Shown here piece by piece: positions 8,526 through 13,726 of a DNA stretch of 34,338 nucleotides (within the stretch, counting starts at the first letter, position 1; each line of letters starts with the position of its first letter). A program made the translations under genes and the position numbers. The notes beneath the pieces were generated by a model. That model saw nothing but the letters and a program-made list of their open reading frames with translations, was not told the origin of the DNA and ran no database searches. This DNA comes from Candidatus Sungiibacteriota bacterium (GTDB lineage: Bacteria; Patescibacteriota; Minisyncoccia; Sungbacterales; JACQCQ01), in contig JACOZA010000081.1 in the NCBI GenBank assembly GCA_016181565.1, positions 1 to 34,338 on the forward strand. The letters run 5' to 3'.

Positions 8526-9560
8526 ATGGCGAGCGAACGGCAACTGACTGAAATATCAACCTGGACGATTATTCGGGTGTTTGCGGCAGCCCTGGGGATT
8601 TTTTTGGCGTACCACTTGCGCGAAATTCTCGCGGTGCTTTTGTTTGCCATTGTCCTGGCATCAGCCATGGAGCCAACGATCCGCTGGTTTCAGGAGCGTA
8701 AAATACCAAGAATTTTGTCAACGCTTATCATCTTTCTTTCGGCCTTCGGCGTTATTTTTTTGGCGGTTTATTTGCTGATTCCGCTGCTGGCGGCCGACCT
8801 CGAGGGATTTAACTTGAGCTACTCCGTCTTTGAGCGTCAAATTTTAGGCGAACTTGGCTCCATCGGGGGCGTGCCGTTTATCGATTTTATTCGTGAGAAT
8901 GCTCGCGGGATTCTTCTGGAGCCCTCCCAGTATATTTCGAGCATTTCCGGCGGTGTGTTTGCTTTCACCTCGACATTCTTCGGCGGGGTGTTTTCATTTG
9001 TAATTCTGGTGGTAGTTTCTTTTTATCTGGCGGCGCAGGAAAAAGGGATCGAGGGATTCATCCGCTTAGTCACTCCCTTAAAATACGAAAGTTATGCAGT
9101 CGACCTCTGGTTGCGTTCTCAGCGCAAGATGGGGCAGTGGCTTCGGGCACAGTTGCTTTTGGGGGCGCTGATTGGCGCCGTCATTTACGTGGGCCTCACG
9201 CTTTTAGATATAAAATACGCGTTGGTATTCGCGTTTTTGGCCGGGATTTTAGAGCTGGTGCCGGTGGTGGGGCCGATTCTTTCTGCGGCACCGCCCACCT
9301 TGGTTGCGTTTCTTCAGAGCCCGTTTCTGGCGCTCATGGTAATAATCCTTTTTGTGGTGGTGCAGCAGCTGGAGTCGCATGTGGTGGTGCCGGTGATAAT
9401 GCGCCAAACTATCGGTATTCCGCCGATTGTGGTTATCATTGCTCTCTTGGTGGGGGCAAAACTCGCGGGGGTGCTGGGGCTTTTGCTCGCGGTGCCGATT
9501 GCGGCGGTTATAGTCGAGCTGGTAAACGATTTTGATCGCAGGAAGCGCGCGGCAGCATGA
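8526..9560 (+). CDS. AI-2E family transporter (PerM/YdiK-like membrane protein)
   Basis: A 344-residue integral membrane protein of the AI-2E/PerM family. There are hydrophobic segments near residues 12-30, 32-50, 60-85, 145-170, 205-235, 240-265, 270-300 and 305-335. The family-typical segments QLLLGALIGAVIYVGL, LELVPVVGPILSA and QQLESHVVVPVIMRQ are all present. Members are permeases or channels with varied or unknown substrates (AI-2 export, Na+/H+ exchange), so no substrate is assigned. The stop overlaps the next ATG (ATGA at 9557-9560), so the small membrane protein downstream is translationally coupled. Confidence 0.93.
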   Translation: MASERQLTEISTWTIIRVFAAALGIFLAYHLREILAVLLFAIVLASAMEPTIRWFQERKIPRILSTLIIFLSAFGVIFLAVYLLIPLLAADLEGFNLSYSVFERQILGELGSIGGVPFIDFIRENARGILLEPSQYISSISGGVFAFTSTFFGGVFSFVILVVVSFYLAAQEKGIEGFIRLVTPLKYESYAVDLWLRSQRKMGQWLRAQLLLGALIGAVIYVGLTLLDIKYALVFAFLAGILELVPVVGPILSAAPPTLVAFLQSPFLALMVIILFVVVQQLESHVVVPVIMRQTIGIPPIVVIIALLVGAKLAGVLGLLLAVPIAAVIVELVNDFDRRKRAAA

Positions 9561-9946
9561 AAACGCATGAGCTGAAAGCGGCGGCAGCCAATTACGCGCA
9601 ATTAATTGCGCTTTTTCTTTTGGGAGTTCTCTTTATATTGGCGGACTGGCTCTCGTCGTTTCCGCCCGGGTCTCTCTATCCCCAGTGGGATACGGCCGTG
9701 CACATGATTGCCGGAGCGCTCCTTATGATTACATTTACGCCCTATACCTCCAGCACTCGGAGCATTCTCTTAGCGGTCTTTAGTATTGCCGTCGCTTTCG
9801 AGATCGCTGAATTTTTCACGACACCCCTCTCGGATTACGGCAGTACTCGCGCCTACGTTATTGACACTATCCTGGATATCTCGGCGGCAGTCGTCGGCGC
9901 CTGGGCCGTCCACAAACTGTTTTTTAAGAGGTCGCCTCATGACTAG
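9557..9946 (+). CDS. small four-helix membrane protein, VanZ/DUF2238-like
   Basis: The 129-residue protein has four predicted membrane helices (about 13-33, 45-63, 67-88, 102-120). Polar residues at helix ends, WDTAVHMIAGAL, FEIAEFF and YVIDTILDISAA, give the H..G / E..E / D...D pattern of VanZ-like and DUF2238-like proteins. Function is unknown. It is sandwiched by overlaps, ATGA with the permease gene upstream and eight bases with metG downstream, so it belongs to one transcript with both. Confidence 0.72.
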   Translation: MKTHELKAAAANYAQLIALFLLGVLFILADWLSSFPPGSLYPQWDTAVHMIAGALLMITFTPYTSSTRSILLAVFSIAVAFEIAEFFTTPLSDYGSTRAYVIDTILDISAAVVGAWAVHKLFFKRSPHD

Positions 9947-11387
9947 GAAGCCATATTTCATCACCACGCCGATTTACTACGTCAACGATGTTCCGCACAT
10001 CGGGCATGCGTATACGACGGTGGCGGCGGATGTCTACAGTCGCTTTCTCCGCGCACGCGGAGACGCGGCGGTCTTATTAGTTGGCACGGATGAGCACGGA
10101 GCCAAAATTGCCGAAGCTGCCGCCAAAGCCGGCAAAAAGCCGAAAGTATATGTTGACGAACTTGCCCAAGTGTTCCGCACGACGTGGGAAAAATTGAATA
10201 TTCAGTATGATCGTTTTATCCGCACGACCGATACTGATCATGAGGCGACCGTAAGGACATTTCTGCAAAAAATTTACGACAGCGGGTTTATCACCAAAGG
10301 GATTTATGAAGGGCTGTACTGCGTGGGGCACGAAAAGTTCATGTCGGCCGAGGAGCTGGTGGACGGCAAGTGCCCCGAGCATAATCGCGCTCCCCAGCCG
10401 TATAAAGAAGAAAATTATTTCTTCCTTCTGTCGAAGTTCAGAAAACAATTGATTGAGCAGATTGAAAATGAAGAAATCGAAATTCGGCCGCTTGAGCGCA
10501 AAAATGAAATTTTAGGAAAGATTCACCAAGGATTGCAGGATATTTCTATCTCGCGTGCGAGTGTACCCTGGGGCATACCCATGCCGTTTGATCCAACGCA
10601 TACGATTTATGTCTGGATTGACGCGTTAATTAACTACTATACGTATGGCAAGTTGAAAGGCACGTGGCCGGCCGATTTGCATCTCGTCGGAAAGGATATC
10701 CTTTGGTTCCATGCTGTCATCTGGCCAGCGCTGCTTATGGCCGCGGGCGAAGCGCCGCCTAAAAAAATTTTTGCGCACGGGTTTTTTACGATTGGAGGCT
10801 CGAAAATGTCGAAGACTCTCGGGAATGTGATAACTCCCCAGCAGCTAATCGATAAATTCGGCGTGGACGCCGCGCGGTATCTTTTATTGTCTGCTTTTCC
10901 TTTTGGAGCCGACGGTGATTTTGATTGGGCGCGGCTCATCGAGAAATATAACGCCGATTTGGCCAACGGCATCGGCAATTTGCATGCGCGCCTTACCACA
11001 TTGGCCGTCTCTCATGTCGGAATTGTATTAGGGTGGGATGATGAGTTAAGCGAAATACGTCGATTTCGGGGCAGATACGAAGCAGCGTTAGAGCAGCTGG
11101 ATTTTTATTTGGCAATCCAAGTCATTCAAGAGCTCATTTCGAAAGGAGATAAGCTTATGAATGAAAAAAGGCCCTGGGCTGTTGAAGGTGAGGCGCAAAA
11201 GAAAGAACTTCACGGCTTGCTGCAAATTCTTGCCGCGGTCGCATATTTCATGCATCCCTTCATGCCAGAAACCTCCGTAAAGATTTGGGGCTCGTTAGGA
11301 ATAGCAGAAATAAATGAATTCAAAAAGATGGGGAAGGCTGTTCTTAGGGTTCATAAAATAGAGAATCTCTTTCCTCGTATTCAATGA
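9939..11387 (+). CDS. metG: methionyl-tRNA synthetase, short form
   Basis: This enzyme charges tRNA-Met and initiator tRNA. I place the start at ATG 9939 (MTRKPYFITTPIYY), where homology begins, although the frame is open from 9786. HIGH is DVPHIGHAYTT, KMSKS is GGSKMSKTLGN, and the knuckle region reads YCVGHEKF ... GKCPEH. The knuckle thus has C-x2-H and C-x2-H rather than the more usual C-x2-C first half. At 482 residues it lacks the C-terminal EMAP/OB tRNA-binding domain found in many bacterial MetRS. It overlaps the upstream gene by eight bases and tatD by ATGA, so all are in one operon. Confidence 0.95.
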   Translation: MTRKPYFITTPIYYVNDVPHIGHAYTTVAADVYSRFLRARGDAAVLLVGTDEHGAKIAEAAAKAGKKPKVYVDELAQVFRTTWEKLNIQYDRFIRTTDTDHEATVRTFLQKIYDSGFITKGIYEGLYCVGHEKFMSAEELVDGKCPEHNRAPQPYKEENYFFLLSKFRKQLIEQIENEEIEIRPLERKNEILGKIHQGLQDISISRASVPWGIPMPFDPTHTIYVWIDALINYYTYGKLKGTWPADLHLVGKDILWFHAVIWPALLMAAGEAPPKKIFAHGFFTIGGSKMSKTLGNVITPQQLIDKFGVDAARYLLLSAFPFGADGDFDWARLIEKYNADLANGIGNLHARLTTLAVSHVGIVLGWDDELSEIRRFRGRYEAALEQLDFYLAIQVIQELISKGDKLMNEKRPWAVEGEAQKKELHGLLQILAAVAYFMHPFMPETSVKIWGSLGIAEINEFKKMGKAVLRVHKIENLFPRIQ

Positions 11388-12226
11388 GTGCGCCGCGCCT
11401 AATTGACACTCACGCACACGTTCAGTTTCCGGTTTTTGCCGAGGATCGTGCCGAGGTAATTTCGCGTGCGCTGGATGTGGGGATTTGGATGGTGAATATT
11501 GGAACGCAGGAGTCCAGCTCGCGTGATGCGATAAAGTTATCCGAGAAATATTCCGCAGGAGTATACGCCTCGGTCGGATTTCATCCGGGGCATGTTGCGC
11601 CGCAATTTCATGACGCGTGGGAGAAAGAAAGCGTGGCCGAAGAAGTTTTTGATATCGCCAAACTCCGCGAGTTAGCGCAACATCCGAAAGTCGTGGGGAT
11701 TGGTGAGTGCGGACTGGATTACTACCGGTTAGGTGATAGGGAGCAGGTGATAGGGAGTGGCAACGAGATCAAGCTGGAACAAAAGGAAATCTTTCGAGCG
11801 CAGATTGAGATCGCCAAAGATTTTAAAAAACCCTTGATCATCCATTGCCGCGACGCATTTTCTGACCTCATCGAAATCCTGTCACCTGTTACCCATTCCC
11901 TGCTACCTAGTCCCGGCGTAATTCATTTCTTCAGCGGAACTCTCGAGGACGCGAAAGCGTTAATGAATCTTGGTTTTTATCTCGGTTTCGGCGGAGTGGT
12001 CACATTTGCCAAAGCATACGAAAAAATCGTTCGAGAAATTCCTCTGGAGCGAATCGTTTTGGAAACGGACGCCCCGTATGTGGCTCCCGTACCCTACCGC
12101 GGCAAGCGCAATGAGCCGCTCTATATTGAGGCAACCGCGGCCAAGATCGCTGAATGGAAAGAGGCCGATATAGCCGAGGTCAAGCGACAGACTACCCAGA
12201 ATGCCAAGGACCTCTTTGGTATTTGA
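11384..12226 (+). CDS. tatD: TatD family metal-dependent DNase
   Basis: TatD proteins are TIM-barrel deoxyribonucleases (3'-5' exonuclease, DNA repair or turnover). The 280-residue protein has the expected metal ligands in IDTHAHVQF, GIGECGLDYYR, IIHCRDAF, HFFSGTLED and VLETDAPYVAP. Two stretches do not belong to the family: about 14 residues after DYYR (GDREQVIGSGNE) and about 10 residues after EILS (PVTHSLLPSP). Both are encoded by short repeats (11731-11760 and 11883-11914) and sit in surface loops between strands. The frame and active site are kept. Translation is coupled to metG by ATGA. The retron region begins directly at the stop codon. Confidence 0.94.
   Translation: MSAPRLIDTHAHVQFPVFAEDRAEVISRALDVGIWMVNIGTQESSSRDAIKLSEKYSAGVYASVGFHPGHVAPQFHDAWEKESVAEEVFDIAKLRELAQHPKVVGIGECGLDYYRLGDREQVIGSGNEIKLEQKEIFRAQIEIAKDFKKPLIIHCRDAFSDLIEILSPVTHSLLPSPGVIHFFSGTLEDAKALMNLGFYLGFGGVVTFAKAYEKIVREIPLERIVLETDAPYVAPVPYRGKRNEPLYIEATAAKIAEWKEADIAEVKRQTTQNAKDLFGI
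11731..11760 (+). repeat. tandem AGGTGATAGGGAG repeat inside tatD
   Basis: Two adjacent 14-15 base units (11731-11744 and 11745-11759) share 13 identical bases. They encode residues absent from other TatD proteins and keep the reading frame. Confidence 0.85.
11883..11914 (-). repeat. second tatD repeat, opposite orientation
   Basis: CACCTGTTACCCATTCCC (from 11883) and the following TGCTACCTAGTCCC read, on the minus strand, as GGGACTAGGTAGCAGGG... with AGGTGACAG at its end. This is the same style of unit as 11731-11760 in reverse. It also encodes an extra surface-loop stretch in frame. Confidence 0.6.
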
Positions 12227-12385
12227 AACTTTTTCGTCAGCTATTTCTTGACGTTAACTTAAACTTAACGATAGAGTGTAGGCGCAGGTTAGCAGACGCA
12301 GCGTCCTTTCCAAGGAATGCCTCCGCAGATTGCTGCGGGGGACTGTTGATGCTGGCGGCTAGTCGGTCTGGAGGAAGATAAAGTT
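12227..12385 (+). ncRNA. candidate retron msr-msd RNA upstream of the reverse transcriptase
   Basis: The region starts at the base after the tatD stop and ends 15 bases before the GTG of the RT. AACTTTTTCGTC (12227-12238) and GAAGATAAAGTT (12374-12385) pair at 10 of 12 positions, the expected a1/a2 ends. Directly after a1 comes AGC (12239-12241), making G12240 a candidate branching guanosine, as in Ec86. Next is an msr-like hairpin CGTTAA/TTAACG (12252-12257/12265-12270). An msd-like long stem follows: GTTAGCAGAC (12288-12297) with GTT..TGCTGGC (12345-12356). Inside it lie a CCTT/AAGG hairpin (12305-12315) and a 9-bp hairpin at 12320-12328/12333-12341 with loop ATTG. Pairing was found by eye, so exact msr/msd limits are uncertain. 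Confidence 0.55.
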
Positions 12386-12400
12386 CAATGGTTTGAAAGC

Positions 12401-13504
12401 GTGTTGCAGCAGCGGCTCTCCGATCCTTACTGCTATCGAGCGAAGCAAATCCCAAAGCGGCTTGGAGGATTGAGGACGATTGATGTCCCATGCCCTCGTC
12501 TGAAAAAACTCCAGCGTCGGATCCATGATTTTCTCCTTCGGCGCCACTACCGTCCCTCAAGAATCTGTCATTCTTTCGTTGGCAAGTTCTATGATGTTGC
12601 GCGCCCCGCGAGAAAGCGCTGGATTCCCGGTCGTTCACTTTTCACAAATGCGTGGGTGCATCTTGGTGTCCCGCCTGGAGTCTCGCCGCGGAGCAAATCA
12701 CGGAGGATTCACTGGCGCATCCCGCGTTCGCTCTTCAGTGTTGACCTTAAAGACGCCTATCCTTCCATCGGCGTTGATCATGTCTTCCGTATCTACCAGG
12801 AGCTGACAGGAGATCCCTGGACGGCGCAGATCCTTTCAACCCTATCTACTTGGAACGGCAGTTTGCCGCAGGGAGCCCCGACCTCGCCGCTCCTTCTCAA
12901 CTTCGCCTGCCGTGAACTGGACGGGGCGCTGGCACATGAGTTTACGCGCGGACCCTATCGCCTGACGCGCTATGTCGATGATTTCGTGCTGACGTCTACA
13001 GATCCCGAGATCAGCGAAGCGACGCGAGAGCGGTTCGTCGCTATCATTGAGCAGCACGGTTTCAAGATAAATCAGGCGAAGACATGTTACTGGCGTGATA
13101 CAGATCGCGCGCTCCGCGTAACGGGCATCAATCTCTTTCCGCAGGAGCGACACATTGGACTTCCCAACGTCGTCCAGAGGCAATTCCGCGCCGCGCTCTA
13201 CTACGCGCTAAAGTCGCTTGAGTCTATTCACGCCTATGCTTTGCAACGCGGAGTGCTCGACGAAACAACGGCCATGTCTCTCCGCGGCGCCGAGAAACAG
13301 GCCTGGGGGCTTATCTACGGCGTCATTGGTTTTACGTATCAGGTCTACGGCGCAAAGATCCCGCGGCCAATCTACGCATGGATTCCCGAGTTGACCGCGA
13401 GGACCGGCGTCACGTCCGATACGTTGGTCGCAAAGATTAAGAAATATCCTCCCATTGCCGCGATCCAGCAGATCGGCGAGGAGATCATCGGAAGTTCCCC
13501 ATAG
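12401..13504 (+). CDS. retron-type reverse transcriptase
   Basis: RNA-directed DNA polymerase of the retron group. Motifs in order are IPKRLGGLRTIDVP (region 1), NAWVH at 12647-12661 (retron NAxxH, region X), SVDLKDAYPSI with the first catalytic Asp, SLPQGAPTSP (region 4), RYVDD at 12968-12982 (catalytic YxDD), and VTG at 13118-13126 (retron region Y). A 130-residue thumb/C-terminal part follows. About 20 extra residues lie between the CHSFVGK segment and NAxxH. The start is unsure. GTG 12401 is the first conventional codon, but the frame is open from 12350 and WFESVLQQR upstream looks coding, so CTG 12368 is possible. GGAGG at 12370-12374 precedes an ATG-GTT-TGA mini-ORF at 12388. Codon use favours C-ending codons (ATC, CGC) more than tatD. 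No effector gene adjoins it. Confidence 0.9.
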   Translation: MLQQRLSDPYCYRAKQIPKRLGGLRTIDVPCPRLKKLQRRIHDFLLRRHYRPSRICHSFVGKFYDVARPARKRWIPGRSLFTNAWVHLGVPPGVSPRSKSRRIHWRIPRSLFSVDLKDAYPSIGVDHVFRIYQELTGDPWTAQILSTLSTWNGSLPQGAPTSPLLLNFACRELDGALAHEFTRGPYRLTRYVDDFVLTSTDPEISEATRERFVAIIEQHGFKINQAKTCYWRDTDRALRVTGINLFPQERHIGLPNVVQRQFRAALYYALKSLESIHAYALQRGVLDETTAMSLRGAEKQAWGLIYGVIGFTYQVYGAKIPRPIYAWIPELTARTGVTSDTLVAKIKKYPPIAAIQQIGEEIIGSSP

Positions 13505-13544
13505 CGCCCCCGTTCGGTTTATCCGAATCGGGGCGTTATCTTTT
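13505..13544 (+). terminator. rho-independent terminator after the reverse transcriptase
   Basis: A 13-bp stem (13505-13517 with 13523-13535, one C-C mismatch and one wobble) with loop TTTAT is followed by TTATCTTTT. It starts at the base after the RT stop and isolates the retron from leuS. Confidence 0.9.
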
Positions 13545-13546
13545 GC

Positions 13547-13575
13547 TTGAAGAGTGGGATTTTGGCTTGTATAGT
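13547..13575 (+). promoter_or_regulatory. sigma70-type promoter for the leuS operon
   Basis: TTGAAG (13547-13552), 17-base spacer, TATAGT (13570-13575). The start point should fall at 13581-13584, at the first bases of the leader's 5' arm. The -10-to-GTATG distance of six bases is the same as before the pth leader. Confidence 0.6.
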
Positions 13576-13581
13576 GAGTTG

Positions 13582-13726
13582 GTATGCCCGGTAGTGAAAA
13601 CCCGATTGGCATCTTTCCGGATGCCAGTGGGGCCTCACCTTGGCTTCTTTGTTAGTCTGTTTGTGTCATAGTTTATGATAAGGACAATTTATATACTTAT
13701 GTATCCAGTTTCTACTACCGGGTATG
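13582..13726 (+). promoter_or_regulatory. structured leader of leuS, copy A of a two-copy element
   Basis: The 5' arm GTATGCCCGGTAGTGAAAAC (13582-13601) pairs with GTTTCTACTACCGGGTATGC (13708-13727), which contains the leuS start codon. All 20 positions pair except one A-C, with three G-U. Inside is a hairpin GGCATC/GATGCC (13608-13613/13620-13625). An equivalent element precedes pth (33657-33795). It has the same wobble and mismatch positions and a compensatory G-C to C-G swap, which supports a base-paired RNA. Closing the pairing would bury the start codon. Confidence 0.6.
13584..13655 (+). CDS. possible 23-residue leader peptide before leuS
   Basis: An ATG at the predicted transcript start opens a 23-codon frame beginning MPGSEN and ending PWLLC-stop. 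Two consecutive Leu codons (CTT CTT, 13644-13649) lie one codon before the stop. The position upstream of leuS suggests a leader peptide sensing leucyl-tRNA. The pth copy begins MPRSET. Two Leu codons are weak evidence, and the shared start could instead reflect RNA pairing. Confidence 0.3.
   Translation: MPGSENPIGIFPDASGASPWLLC

Noticed and set aside
9786..9938. N-terminal extension of metG
   Set aside because: The open frame upstream of 9939 overlaps the small membrane protein gene in another frame, and MetRS homology starts at TRKPYFITTP.
12227..13504. Diversity-generating retroelement
   Set aside because: The RT has retron motifs (NAxxH, VTG) rather than DGR ones, and I found no template/variable repeat pair or target gene with A-specific differences nearby.
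12350..13504. Group II intron
   Set aside because: No maturase X or endonuclease domain, no GTGYG start or AY end, and no domain V/VI-like hairpin downstream; the flanking genes are intact.
13505..13723. T-box riboswitch for leuS
   Set aside because: No T-box consensus (GGTGGNACCGCG), no specifier loop recognised, and the only terminator hairpin lies upstream of the promoter and belongs to the RT.
13582..13726. MITE with terminal inverted repeats
   Set aside because: Two copies share arms but have unrelated interiors, both sit exactly between a -10 box and a start codon, and no target-site duplication is seen; a transcribed leader element fits better, though this is not excluded.
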